Below the pieces are notes generated by a model that was not told the DNA's origin, did not search any database, and saw nothing but the letters and a program-made list of their open reading frames with translations. The translations under genes were made by a program, and so were the position numbers. Shown here piece after piece: positions 1-7,140 of a stretch of DNA of 12,157 nucleotides (the stretch's first letter is position 1; each line of letters opens with the position of its first letter). Source of the stretch: JAAZBA01 sp964461815 (GTDB lineage Bacteria > Bacillota > Clostridia > Oscillospirales > QAMX01); NCBI GenBank assembly GCA_964461815.1, contig CAYWVF010000035.1, forward strand, positions 1 through 12,157, in the 5' to 3' direction.

Positions 1-1
1 T

Positions 2-823
2 GTTGCTGTTAAAGCACCGGGCTTCGGCGACAGAAGAAAAGAAATGCTGCAGGATATCGCGATCCTGACCGGCGGTACTGTCGTAAGCGAAGAACTCGGC
101 TATGACTTAAAAGAAACCACCATTCAGATGCTCGGCCGTGCAAAACAGGTCAAAGTTTCCAAAGAGAACACCACCATCGTTGACGGTGCAGGCGATAAAG
201 ATATGATCAAAGCCCGCGTCGGTCAGATCCACGCTCAGATCGAGACCACCACTTCCGATTTCGACCGTGAGAAACTGCAGGAGCGTCTTGCTAAATTAGC
301 AGGCGGCGTTGCCGTTATCCGTGTCGGTGCAGCTACCGAGATCGAGATGAAAGAGAAGAAACTGCGCATCGAAGACGCACTGGCTGCTACCAAAGCTGCA
401 GTTGAAGAGGGTATCGTAGCAGGCGGCGGCGTTGCATATGTTAACGCTATCTCCGAGGTTGAGAAGCTCGTTTCCAAGGTAGACGGCGACGAGAAGACAG
501 GTGTTCGTGCTGTTATGAAGGCACTTGAAGAGCCGGTTAAGCAGATCGCAGCTAACGCAGGTATCGACGGCAGCGTAGTTCTCGAGAAGATCAAGAACAG
601 CCGCAAGACAGGCTACGGCTATGATGCTTACAACGAGACATATACAGATATGATCAAAGCAGGTATCGTTGACCCGACAAAGGTTAACCGCAGTGCTATT
701 GAAAAGGCAGCATCTGTTGCATCCATGATCCTCACAACAGAGAGCCTCGTAGCAGACAAGAAGGAGCCTGCAGCTCCGGCAGCTCCGGCACCCGATATGG
801 GCGGCGGAATGGGCATGTATTAA
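2..823 (+). CDS. groL: Chaperonin GroEL (60 kDa), C-terminal half
   Basis: The reading frame is open from the first base of the window, so the gene is cut at its 5' end; 273 codons remain of the roughly 540 usual for the family. The frame opens with VAVKAPGFGDRRKEMLQDIA, the conserved apical-domain stretch of GroEL. Further on it shows VEMKEKK-like ATEIEMKEKK, then RIEDALAATKAAVEEG, whose Asp (codon 374-376) aligns with the ATP-hydrolysis Asp398 of the E. coli protein, and AGGGVAY. The end is an Ala/Pro linker followed by a GGM-type tail (MGGGMGMY). GroEL forms the cytoplasmic double-ring folding chamber with GroES, and groES would be expected just upstream, outside the window. Nothing indicates damage. 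A strong terminator follows at 875-905. Confidence 0.97.
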   Translation, partial: VAVKAPGFGDRRKEMLQDIAILTGGTVVSEELGYDLKETTIQMLGRAKQVKVSKENTTIVDGAGDKDMIKARVGQIHAQIETTTSDFDREKLQERLAKLAGGVAVIRVGAATEIEMKEKKLRIEDALAATKAAVEEGIVAGGGVAYVNAISEVEKLVSKVDGDEKTGVRAVMKALEEPVKQIAANAGIDGSVVLEKIKNSRKTGYGYDAYNETYTDMIKAGIVDPTKVNRSAIEKAASVASMILTTESLVADKKEPAAPAAPAPDMGGGMGMY

Positions 824-842
824 TATTCCAAATAATAGAAGA

Positions 843-858
843 CAGTCCGAAAGGACTG
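843..858 (+). other. Short GNRA-loop hairpin downstream of groEL
   Basis: Six base pairs (CAGTCC with GGACTG) close a GAAA tetraloop 19 bases after the groEL stop, just before the main terminator. It may protect the 3' end of the transcript or simply be part of the termination region. There is no U-tract directly after it, so it is not a terminator by itself. Confidence 0.4.
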
Positions 859-874
859 AAAAGTCAAACTTTAT

Positions 875-905
875 TGCGAAGCGGATTTTTCCGCTTCGCA
901 TTTTT
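875..905 (+). terminator. Intrinsic terminator of groEL
   Basis: A perfect 10-bp stem (TGCGAAGCGG at 875-884 with its complement at 891-900) with a 6-base loop is followed directly by five T residues. It lies 51 bases after the groEL stop. Confidence 0.92.
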
Positions 906-917
906 CATAACAGATGC

Positions 918-949
918 AAAAAAGCCGTCCCGTGTACAGGACGGCTTTT
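918..949 (-). terminator. Intrinsic terminator of the NhaC-family gene
   Basis: A 10-bp stem (AAAGCCGTCC at 921-930 with GGACGGCTTT at 939-948) has an 8-base loop. On the minus strand it is followed by a run of T (complement of the A run at 918-923). It lies a few bases beyond the stop of the minus-strand transporter gene. The T run on the plus side is shorter, so it may also back up groEL termination. Confidence 0.9.
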
Positions 950-955
950 CGTATG

Positions 956-2245
956 TTAAGCTCTTTTTTTAGCTTTATCGTTAAAGAACAGAATAAATGC
1001 GACGGAGCTTACTGCCATGAGCATGGGGTAGAAATTATACGGGATTATCTCCATTGCGGTAAGCCCTGCACCTGCGGCAGCGTAGAGAAGCTGAGCACCG
1101 TAGGGCAGGAGTCCCTGAACTACCGATGCGAATATGTCGAGAAGCGATGCTGTACGTCTGGGATCGATGTCGTATTCCTCGCTTATCTCCTTTGCGATAG
1201 AGCCTGTCATGATGATAGCTATGGTGTTGTTGGCGGTAGCCACATCGACTCCGGCTACGAGTGCGGAGATACCGAGCTGAGCACCCTTTTTCGATTTCAC
1301 ACGACCTCTGATAAAGTCGAGCACAGCCTGTATGCCTCCGTTGGCCTTTATAAGTGAGCCGATACATGCGACTACGATAGAGATGCAGGTGATGTCGTAC
1401 ATGCTTGTTATGCCGCTGCCGATGGAGCTGAATATATCAGCCGCAGCAAGAGCACCTGTAGCAACTCCGATGATGCCCGAGGACACGATACCGAGCACGA
1501 GCACAAGGAAGATGTTCCAGCCTATGAGCGCACCTACGAGTACTATAAGATAAGGAACGACCTGGAGGATATTGTATGTAAGATCAGGGTCGGGTGTGTA
1601 CGAGCTGTTGATCGTAAGAATGTAGAAGATCACGGCTGTGACTATAGCGGCAGGAAGCACGATGAAGAAGTTCATCTTAAACTTGTCCTTCATCTTACAG
1701 CCCTGCGTGCGTACTGCAGCGATCGTCGTATCGGAGATCATAGACAGATTGTCACCGAACATAGCGCCGGATACTACCGCTGCCACGCACAGTGCCATAG
1801 CGTAGCCTGTTTTCTCACTGATGCCTACGGCGATAGGAGTAAGAGCTACGATAGTGCCGACGGACGTACCCATTGCAGTGGAGATAAAGCAGCCTATGAG
1901 GAAGAGCCCGACGATGGCAAATGAGCCGGGAAGTATCGTCAGAGCAAGTGCCACGGTGCTGTCAACACCGCCGGAGGCGTCTACGATACCGGAGAATGCA
2001 CCTGCCACGAGGAAGATGAGACACATCGTGATGATATTTTCATCGCCAAGTCCCTCTGCTACGAGCTTTATCTTCTGATCGAAGCTGAGAGCTTTGTTCT
2101 GGATGAATGCGATAAAGAGTGCGATAAGGAATGCTACGATAGCAGGCATTGCGTAGAAGTCGTTGAAGATTATGCCTGCACCCACGAACAGCACAAGAAA
2201 TACACCTATGGGCAGCAGTGCGGCAAAGTTACTTTTCTTTTCCAT
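956..2245 (-). CDS. Na+/H+ antiporter, NhaC family
   Basis: This 429-residue protein is almost wholly hydrophobic, with about 11-12 likely membrane segments. It belongs to the NhaC-type Na+/H+ antiporter family (ion transporter superfamily) by the signature GDNLSMISDTT at residues 164-174, the preceding GTSVGT (126-131) and the later ATANNTIAI (337-345). Members exchange cytoplasmic Na+ for H+; some relatives move organic substrates such as malate/lactate or amino acids, so the substrate is not certain. The ATG at 2245 is supported by an AGGAG site 8 bases upstream, and the length is usual for the shorter members. It has its own promoter (2315-2343) and terminator (918-949), so it is a single-gene unit. 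A hairpin with a T run sits in its short leader (2269-2303). Confidence 0.88.
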   Translation of the reverse strand: MEKKSNFAALLPIGVFLVLFVGAGIIFNDFYAMPAIVAFLIALFIAFIQNKALSFDQKIKLVAEGLGDENIITMCLIFLVAGAFSGIVDASGGVDSTVALALTILPGSFAIVGLFLIGCFISTAMGTSVGTIVALTPIAVGISEKTGYAMALCVAAVVSGAMFGDNLSMISDTTIAAVRTQGCKMKDKFKMNFFIVLPAAIVTAVIFYILTINSSYTPDPDLTYNILQVVPYLIVLVGALIGWNIFLVLVLGIVSSGIIGVATGALAAADIFSSIGSGITSMYDITCISIVVACIGSLIKANGGIQAVLDFIRGRVKSKKGAQLGISALVAGVDVATANNTIAIIMTGSIAKEISEEYDIDPRRTASLLDIFASVVQGLLPYGAQLLYAAAGAGLTAMEIIPYNFYPMLMAVSSVAFILFFNDKAKKRA

Positions 2246-2268
2246 GTTTTTCTCCTTTGTTTGTCAAT

Positions 2269-2303
2269 AAAAAATCCCCTACCCGAGCGGATCGGAATGG
2301 GGA
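2269..2303 (-). promoter_or_regulatory. Leader hairpin with T run upstream of the NhaC gene
   Basis: On the minus strand, between the promoter and the ribosome site, TCCCC (complement of 2299-2303) can pair with GGGGA (complement of 2275-2279). Inside it CCGA pairs with TCGG around a 5-base loop. The outer stem is followed at once by ATTTTTT (2269-2274). The whole leader is only about 60 bases. It could be a weak attenuator or a stabilising 5' hairpin. The stem is interrupted and not very strong. Confidence 0.45.
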
Positions 2304-2314
2304 AATCTTATAAG

Positions 2315-2343
2315 ATTATACAATATTTTCCTGAGAATGTCAA
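2315..2343 (-). promoter_or_regulatory. SigmaA promoter of the NhaC gene
   Basis: Read on the minus strand: TTGACA (2338-2343), a 17-base spacer, then TATAAT (2315-2320). Both hexamers are perfect consensus. Transcription would start near 2308. Confidence 0.9.
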
Positions 2344-2381
2344 GAAGAATGTCGAAAATATGCGAAGTAAATATCGGACCC

Positions 2382-2440
2382 GGTGGGTTAAGCTCACTGA
2401 GATGGTCAGCTATACCCTAACGGGAGTGAGCCAGCCCACC
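2382..2440. repeat. Inverted repeat at the left end of the intergenic array
   Basis: GGTGGG (2382-2387) plus GCTCACT (2392-2398) on the left are mirrored by AGTGAGC (2425-2431) plus CCCACC (2435-2440) on the right. This gives a two-part stem of 13 bp around a 26-base centre. The right arm is the same sequence as the tandem unit that follows, so palindrome and array appear to be one extragenic element. Confidence 0.6.
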
Positions 2441-2621
2441 CTTACAGGAGTGAGCCAGCCCACCCTNNNNNNNNNNNNNNNNNNNNNNNNNNNNNNNNNN
2501 NNNNNNNNNNNNNNNNNNNNNNNNNNNNNNNNNNNNNNNNNNNNNNNNNNNNNNNNNNNNNNNNNNATACCCTAACGGGAGTGAGCCAGCCCACCCTTAC
2601 AGGAGTGAGCCAGCCCACCCT
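2412..2621. repeat. Tandem repeat, unit about 24-25 bp, interrupted by a gap
   Basis: Two neighbouring units on each side of the N gap share the core AGTGAGCCAGCCCACCCT, with leaders TAACGGG or TACAGG. The 55 bases at 2412-2466 are identical to 2567-2621. The array lies between the NhaC promoter and the end of the SulP gene, is not coding, and its true copy number is hidden by the gap. Identical flanks suggest either more copies or two contig ends that should overlap. Confidence 0.75.
2467..2566. other. Assembly gap of 100 N
   Basis: Exactly 100 undetermined bases, a conventional scaffolding placeholder. The real distance between the NhaC and SulP genes is unknown. Confidence 0.99.
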
Positions 2622-2634
2622 TACAGGGTGGGCT
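2612..2634. other. Perfect hairpin at the end of the repeat array
   Basis: AGCCCACCCT (2612-2621) and AGGGTGGGCT (2625-2634) form a perfect 10-bp stem with a 3-base loop, just beyond the stop codon of the SulP gene. For that gene the T run (TTTTTTA) lies before the hairpin and not after it, so it is not a classical terminator, though it could block 3' decay. The left arm is the end of the last tandem unit. Confidence 0.6.
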
Positions 2635-2642
2635 ATAAAAAA

Positions 2643-4286
2643 CTATTTTGCCTCGACCGATTCGAGCTCCTCAGCCATGGAGAGTGCGATGTCGATATTG
2701 TCGGCGAAGTTTGACACTCCGACAGCATCGTAGAAGCCCGATTTTTTCATGACAGACATCGGATGATCGTTTACATGGGCGAGGATAAGTCGAACATGCT
2801 TATCCTTACATGCCTTATGTACAGCTGTCAGTGAGCGGAGTGCCGAGATATCGAGTGAGGGCACGTTGTGCATCCTGAGTATGATCGTTTTAACTCCGTC
2901 ACGGATGGGGATAGCGGCGAATTTATCTGATGCGGCGAAGAACATAGGGCCGTTGATATCGAATACGTCTGTATTCTCAGGCACCTTCTTGAGTCTGTCA
3001 CCGTCGGCATCATCATTTGTCCATGCTCTGACGTGTGCGACGTCCGACATACGCTTTAAAAAGAGCACTGCTGTGAGTATCATACCGACTGCGATAGCTA
3101 CAACGAGATCGAATACTACGGTGAGAACGAACGTGAGCACAAGCACGAGAATATCGCTGACGGGAGCTGTCTTACAGATGCTTACGAACTGACGCCACTC
3201 ACTCATGTTATACGCAACGACAAAGAGTATAGCTGCGATGATAGGCATTGGTATCCATGCGGCATACGGCATGAGCACAACGAGAACGAGAAGCAGCACG
3301 GCGGCATGTACCATACCTGCGACAGGAGTACGACCTCCGTTTTTGACGTTTGCCGCAGTACGCGCGATAGCGCCTGTAGCCGGAATGCCTCCGAAAAGAC
3401 CGGAGCAGATATTACCGATGCCCTGGGCGATAAGCTCCGTGTTGGAGTTGTGGCGGTCGTTTATCATTCCGTCGGATACGACACAGGATAGGAGCGATTC
3501 AATGCCGGCAAGTATAGCTATAGTGAATGCACTCGGCAGAAGCTCGGACACTGTTGCAAGGTCGAACGACGGGAATGAGAATGACGGAAGTGAGCGTGAG
3601 ATCGTATACAGATCACCTATCGTATTGACCTCCATGCGGAGTACCTTTACTATAATGACTCCAACTACGACAGCAATGAGTGAGCCGGGGATCTTCTTTG
3701 ATATCTTAGGCCATACGATGAGTATCGCAAGACCGATAGCACCGACAAGCACAGCCTGCCAATTCACGGTGGATATGTTATTTACTATAGCCGAGAGCTT
3801 GTCCATCGTCTCGATGTTGCTCGTGCCCTCCGGGTATACGAGTCCTAAGAAGTCCTTTACCTGACCGATAACGATAGTAACGGCGATACCTGCGGTAAAG
3901 CCTGTGGTGATGGTGTGAGGGATATATTTAATGAGCGAGCCGAAGCGGCATATGCCCATGATAACGAGCAGCAGACCTGCCATGATCGTAGCGACAACGA
4001 GTCCGTCAATACCGAACTGAGCTACGATACCTGCCACGATAGTAGCAAATGCGGCAGTCGGGCCTGATATATTTACTCTGCTGCCGCCGAGGAATGCGAT
4101 AACGAAGCCTGCGACGATAGCGGTGTATATTCCCTTTTCTGGAGATACGCCTGATGCGATAGCCAATGCTATGGAGAGCGGAAGTGCGATGATAGCCACG
4201 ATGATACCGGCAACTACGTCGCTTGTCAGCTGCTTTGGCGAGTATTCGCGGATACATGTGAAAAATTTAGGTTTAAAAACGTTCAT
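2643..4286 (-). CDS. SulP-family anion transporter with STAS domain
   Basis: The 547-residue protein has the SulP layout. A membrane domain covers about residues 20-410, including ALPLSIALAIASG (34-46), SGPTAAF (74-80), AGIESLLS (260-267) and GGIPATGAIARTAANVKNGG (299-318). A cytoplasmic STAS domain covers about 437-540, containing INGPMFFAA and SLDISALRSL. Bacterial SulP proteins carry sulfate, bicarbonate or dicarboxylates; the sequence alone does not decide which. MNVFKPKFF at the ATG (4286) matches the usual family start, and the frame is closed just upstream, but this ATG has no ribosome site of its own. The AGGAGG at 4313-4318 instead serves an out-of-frame ATG at 4302 (separate entry). 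The promoter lies at 4352-4380. Confidence 0.92.
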   Translation of the reverse strand: MNVFKPKFFTCIREYSPKQLTSDVVAGIIVAIIALPLSIALAIASGVSPEKGIYTAIVAGFVIAFLGGSRVNISGPTAAFATIVAGIVAQFGIDGLVVATIMAGLLLVIMGICRFGSLIKYIPHTITTGFTAGIAVTIVIGQVKDFLGLVYPEGTSNIETMDKLSAIVNNISTVNWQAVLVGAIGLAILIVWPKISKKIPGSLIAVVVGVIIVKVLRMEVNTIGDLYTISRSLPSFSFPSFDLATVSELLPSAFTIAILAGIESLLSCVVSDGMINDRHNSNTELIAQGIGNICSGLFGGIPATGAIARTAANVKNGGRTPVAGMVHAAVLLLVLVVLMPYAAWIPMPIIAAILFVVAYNMSEWRQFVSICKTAPVSDILVLVLTFVLTVVFDLVVAIAVGMILTAVLFLKRMSDVAHVRAWTNDDADGDRLKKVPENTDVFDINGPMFFAASDKFAAIPIRDGVKTIILRMHNVPSLDISALRSLTAVHKACKDKHVRLILAHVNDHPMSVMKKSGFYDAVGVSNFADNIDIALSMAEELESVEAK

Positions 4287-4302
4287 AAGCAGCGGCAGTC
4301 AT
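4273..4302 (-). CDS. Possible leader peptide overlapping the SulP start
   Basis: A nine-codon ORF (MTAAAYERF, then TAA) begins at the ATG at 4302, 10 bases after a perfect AGGAGG (4313-4318). It ends 14 bases inside the SulP gene in another frame. The SulP ATG lacks a site of its own, so ribosomes probably load here and restart or slip back. Alternatively, if the T5 run at 4275-4279 were one T shorter, this frame would join directly into the SulP protein (MTAAAYERFKPKFF), so a sequencing error or length variation in that run is also possible. Confidence 0.45.
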   Translation of the reverse strand: MTAAAYERF

Positions 4303-4351
4303 ACTGCCCTACCCTCCTATGTAAATTTTTTTTGAACAGAGACACTAAAAG

Positions 4352-4380
4352 ATTATACACTCATTTTCCAACATTTTCAA
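4352..4380 (-). promoter_or_regulatory. SigmaA promoter of the SulP gene
   Basis: On the minus strand: TTGAAA (4375-4380), a 17-base spacer, TATAAT (4352-4357). Transcription would start about 40-50 bases before the SulP ATG. The remaining 80 bases up to the next terminator are AT-rich and show nothing else. Confidence 0.85.
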
Positions 4381-4459
4381 TTGACATGGGAATAGAAATA
4401 TAGACGATTTTGATGGCGTAAATTGTCGATTATTTTTTAAATGAGAAGAAAACAGGTAT

Positions 4460-4502
4460 AAAAAATGCGGAGACAGACTGTAATGAGCCTGTTTCCGCAT
4501 TT
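4460..4502 (-). terminator. Terminator of the MBOAT/DHHW operon
   Basis: AAATGCGGA (4463-4471) pairs with TCCGCATTT (4494-4502) and the stem continues inward with a G.T pair and ACAG/CTGT, about 14 bp in all. On the minus strand it is followed by six T (4460-4465). It starts 10 bases beyond the stop of the DHHW gene. Confidence 0.92.
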
Positions 4503-4511
4503 AACGGCGAA

Positions 4512-5609
4512 TTATGTCAGAGTGGAGCTGCTGTTGAGGATAAGAGTACTGTAGAGGAAGAGCACGTCCTTATTTTCGAAGTCTATGAACCTGTCGAGAT
4601 GATCGGTTCGGAGGTATCTTATGTCAACAAGCGTGATCTTCGAGTAGCATTCGGCGAGAAGCGGAGCGATGCTGCTGCCGAAGGAGTCTCTGAATATTAT
4701 AAGCTCACGCTCAGCTGCTGCATTGGGATTTTCTATCGTGATGAGTGAGACTGAGCCTGAAAGGAACAGCTCATACGGATCCTTGCCTGCTGCCTTAGCC
4801 ATATCGTATATCCCACCGACTGTACCGTTCTCGTGGTTAGTAACGATGCAGCCGTCGAGAGTATCGCTTGTGAGGTAGCTCAGACTCTCGCCCGGCATCG
4901 GCAGAGCCGCCTGACCGTAGTAAACGCCGTAGAACGGCTGCTCGAGAGTGTTTTCGGTATATTCGTCCGAGAGAGAAGCACCCATCCCGGCGGCAAGCTC
5001 GGCTGCGGTGTCGAGAAGCTTTTCCTGACGCCAGTGCGTGTCGGTCTTGTAGTAGTCGGAGATGTCGAGAGTATCGAATATGTCGATATACTCGGCATAG
5101 CTCATCTTCTCCTGCATGATACTGCATAGCTTTTCGTAGTCCATGCTGAGATATCCGTTCGGCTCAGCAAGAAAGTAGCTCTTGTCGGGGATGACGGACA
5201 GATATATGTTGGAGCTTTTATCCTTAAGATATGTGTCGTAAATATATTCAAATCTGTCGGCGGCATACTCAAGCGAGGACTCGTCGAGAGGGTATTCGAG
5301 CTTTGCGGCGTAGCCGTCGCTTATATATATGTCGTTATTGTCGAGCATATTGAGTACGTTATAGTTAAAAAATGCTTTGATCGTGCGGAAAATGTTACGC
5401 ATAGGGAACTGATCCTGCGTGTAGCTCTCGAAATCCGTCATGAAGCTGCCGTCGGATATCGAAGCTGCGGAAAGCTCGGGAGGCTGTGCAAGCTTGCGCC
5501 GCTCACTGTCCGAAAATTCCTTGGGATGCAGGAGCCACGCAGCGAGCGTCAAGCAGGAGAAAAATGTAGCTATGATAAAAACGCAGAGCATACTTTTGTA
5601 GTTTTTCAT
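4512..5609 (-). CDS. DHHW / AlgX-like protein, partner of the MBOAT
   Basis: A 365-residue exported or membrane-anchored protein. Residues about 5-27 form one hydrophobic N-terminal segment, followed by an outside domain. KTDTHW (Asp190, His192, Trp193) is the DHHW/AlgJ-AlgX-type motif, and FRDSFGSS (Asp308, Ser309) supplies the nucleophile region of an SGNH-hydrolase-like acetyltransferase fold. Proteins of this kind sit next to MBOAT acyltransferases and finish acetyl transfer to a sugar polymer outside the cell. The start at 5609 has an AAAGGG site about 8 bases upstream. The gene follows the MBOAT gene by 42 bases in the same direction and ends at a strong terminator, so the two form an operon. 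The acceptor polymer cannot be read from the sequence. Confidence 0.85.
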   Translation of the reverse strand: MKNYKSMLCVFIIATFFSCLTLAAWLLHPKEFSDSERRKLAQPPELSAASISDGSFMTDFESYTQDQFPMRNIFRTIKAFFNYNVLNMLDNNDIYISDGYAAKLEYPLDESSLEYAADRFEYIYDTYLKDKSSNIYLSVIPDKSYFLAEPNGYLSMDYEKLCSIMQEKMSYAEYIDIFDTLDISDYYKTDTHWRQEKLLDTAAELAAGMGASLSDEYTENTLEQPFYGVYYGQAALPMPGESLSYLTSDTLDGCIVTNHENGTVGGIYDMAKAAGKDPYELFLSGSVSLITIENPNAAAERELIIFRDSFGSSIAPLLAECYSKITLVDIRYLRTDHLDRFIDFENKDVLFLYSTLILNSSSTLT

Positions 5610-5651
5610 ATTTATCCCTTTCTTCGGAATTTATAAAATGAGCGGAAGCTG

Positions 5652-7055
5652 TCAGAACCTGAAATAGAGGAACGGATTATACGAGCCGTCAACAAGGTAT
5701 GCGATGCAGACGGTGAGAAGTGCAATTATCATCACAGGCTCGGCAAAGATCATTATGTTTGCACCGATACGTGTTGAGCTTATGCGCTCCCATATTTTTT
5801 TCGGCAGCGGAGTAGCACCGAGCAGTGCGATTACGAGAAGCACGGCGTAGCTTCGCAGGTAGTACAGAAGCTCCTCCGACAGTACGGGATATCCGCCAAG
5901 ACCGAACATGGCTTTAACATAGGAAAATGATTGTCCCATGCTCACCGAATCGAAGATAACGAAGCTTATCAGGATGAATACGGTGACATATACGTACTTT
6001 AATATATGACTCTTTTTCAGGTGCTTGAGAAGCCACAGCTTTTCTATGATGAGCAGCACCGCAAAATAGAGTCCCCATATGATGAAGCTCCATGAAGCTC
6101 CGTGCCAGAAGCCGGTGAGCATCCAGACAACGAAGATGTTGAACAGATGGCGCAGCACGCCGACACGATTGCCTCCGAGTGGGATATAAACGTAGTCTCT
6201 GAACCATGAGCCGAGCGATATATGCCAACGACGCCAGAACTCGGTGATGCTTGCGGAGATAAAGGGGTAGTTGAAGTTTTCGAGGAAGCTGAAGCCGAAC
6301 AGCTTGCCGAGTCCTATTGCCATATCACTGTAGCCGGAGAAGTCGAAGTAGATGTGGAGTGAGTATGCTACGGCGTAGAGCCAGAAAAAGCAGACTGACT
6401 TTTCGTCGGAGCTGCGAAATATTGTACAAAGCTCGCCGAGCAGATTGGCGATCAATATCTTTTTACCGAGTCCGACAGCAAAGCGGCGTATGCCGAGTGC
6501 GGCAGTGTCAAAGGAGTGAGTACGGCACTTGAGCTGAGATGCAATGTCGGAGTAGCGCACGATAGGGCCTGCGATGAGCTGAGGAAAGAGTGCGATATAT
6601 GCTGCAAGATCGATGGGATTCTTCTGTGCGGCTGTGTCTCCACGGTAGACGTCAACAGTGTAGCTCAGTATCTGGAAGGTATAGAAGCTGATGCCTATGG
6701 GAAGTGTCACACGCAGCAGAGGGATAGAAAGTCCTGTCAAGGAATTGAAATTGGAGATAAAAAAGTCTGCATATTTGAAATATCCGAGCATAGCAAGACT
6801 GCCGGAAACGGAAAGCACAGGTAAAAGCCTTGATATTTTCGTCCTGCTGCCGAAATGCTCTATAAGGAGTCCGAATACGTAGCCGATTATTATCGCAAGG
6901 AGCATCCATATGAGGTATCTCGGCTCACCCCAACCGTAGAAAAACAGGCTCGAAAAAAGTAAAACAGTATTTTTTAATTTACTCGGGGCGATCAAATATA
7001 AAATAAGTACGCACGGCAGGAAATAGAACAGGAATGGGATCCCCGAAAACAGCAT
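5652..7055 (-). CDS. MBOAT-family membrane O-acyltransferase (AlgI/DltB type)
   Basis: A 467-residue multi-pass membrane protein with the marks of the AlgI-like MBOAT branch: LPIGISFYTFQILSYTVDVYRG, FPQLIAGPIVRY, YSLHIYFDFSGYSDMAIGLG, FWRRWHISLGSWFRDYVYIPLGG (His278) and TGFWHGASWSFIIWG with the presumed catalytic His318. Such enzymes pass acetyl groups from cytoplasmic acetyl-CoA across the membrane to an extracellular partner. The DHHW protein encoded 42 bases downstream is that partner by analogy with AlgI/AlgJ-AlgX. An AAGGAG site lies about 11 bases before the ATG. No clear promoter is visible directly upstream: a lone TATAAT (7097-7102) has no good -35, so transcription from the sigma-factor genes upstream is plausible. 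Confidence 0.93.
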   Translation of the reverse strand: MLFSGIPFLFYFLPCVLILYLIAPSKLKNTVLLFSSLFFYGWGEPRYLIWMLLAIIIGYVFGLLIEHFGSRTKISRLLPVLSVSGSLAMLGYFKYADFFISNFNSLTGLSIPLLRVTLPIGISFYTFQILSYTVDVYRGDTAAQKNPIDLAAYIALFPQLIAGPIVRYSDIASQLKCRTHSFDTAALGIRRFAVGLGKKILIANLLGELCTIFRSSDEKSVCFFWLYAVAYSLHIYFDFSGYSDMAIGLGKLFGFSFLENFNYPFISASITEFWRRWHISLGSWFRDYVYIPLGGNRVGVLRHLFNIFVVWMLTGFWHGASWSFIIWGLYFAVLLIIEKLWLLKHLKKSHILKYVYVTVFILISFVIFDSVSMGQSFSYVKAMFGLGGYPVLSEELLYYLRSYAVLLVIALLGATPLPKKIWERISSTRIGANIMIFAEPVMIIALLTVCIAYLVDGSYNPFLYFRF

Positions 7056-7102
7056 AATGACATCATCTCCTTTTGTACAAGAGTCTGTAAAGTATGATTA
7101 TA

Positions 7103-7120
7103 GGGGGCAATGCTGCCCCC
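7103..7120. other. GC-rich hairpin between lipoprotein and MBOAT genes
   Basis: GGGGGCA (7103-7109) and TGCCCCC (7114-7120) form a perfect 7-bp stem with a 4-base loop. On the minus strand it follows the lipoprotein stop by 20 bases but continues into TATAATCATAC rather than a T run. It is therefore a poor terminator that may let transcription through, act as a 3' stabiliser, or form the spacer of an odd promoter with TATAAT at 7097-7102. Confidence 0.55.
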
Positions 7121-7140
7121 TTGTGTTTCAAACGACGTTA

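Noticed and set aside
235..901. Long minus-strand frames opposite groEL
   Set aside because: They are shadows of the conserved groEL frame: low-complexity Ser/Thr/Ala or Cys-rich translations without ribosome sites.
2261..2575. Open frame encoding repeated LTGVSQPT across the gap
   Set aside because: It runs through 100 N and a tandem repeat, covers a promoter on the other strand and has no ribosome site.
2412..2621. CRISPR array
   Set aside because: Units of 24-25 bp follow directly without unique spacers, and no cas gene is in the window.
2612..2634. Terminator of the SulP gene
   Set aside because: The T run precedes the stem in the direction of transcription and no T run follows it; kept only as a hairpin.
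4381..4410. Plus-strand TTGACA as a promoter
   Set aside because: No -10 box at 16-18 bases and no plus-strand gene downstream.
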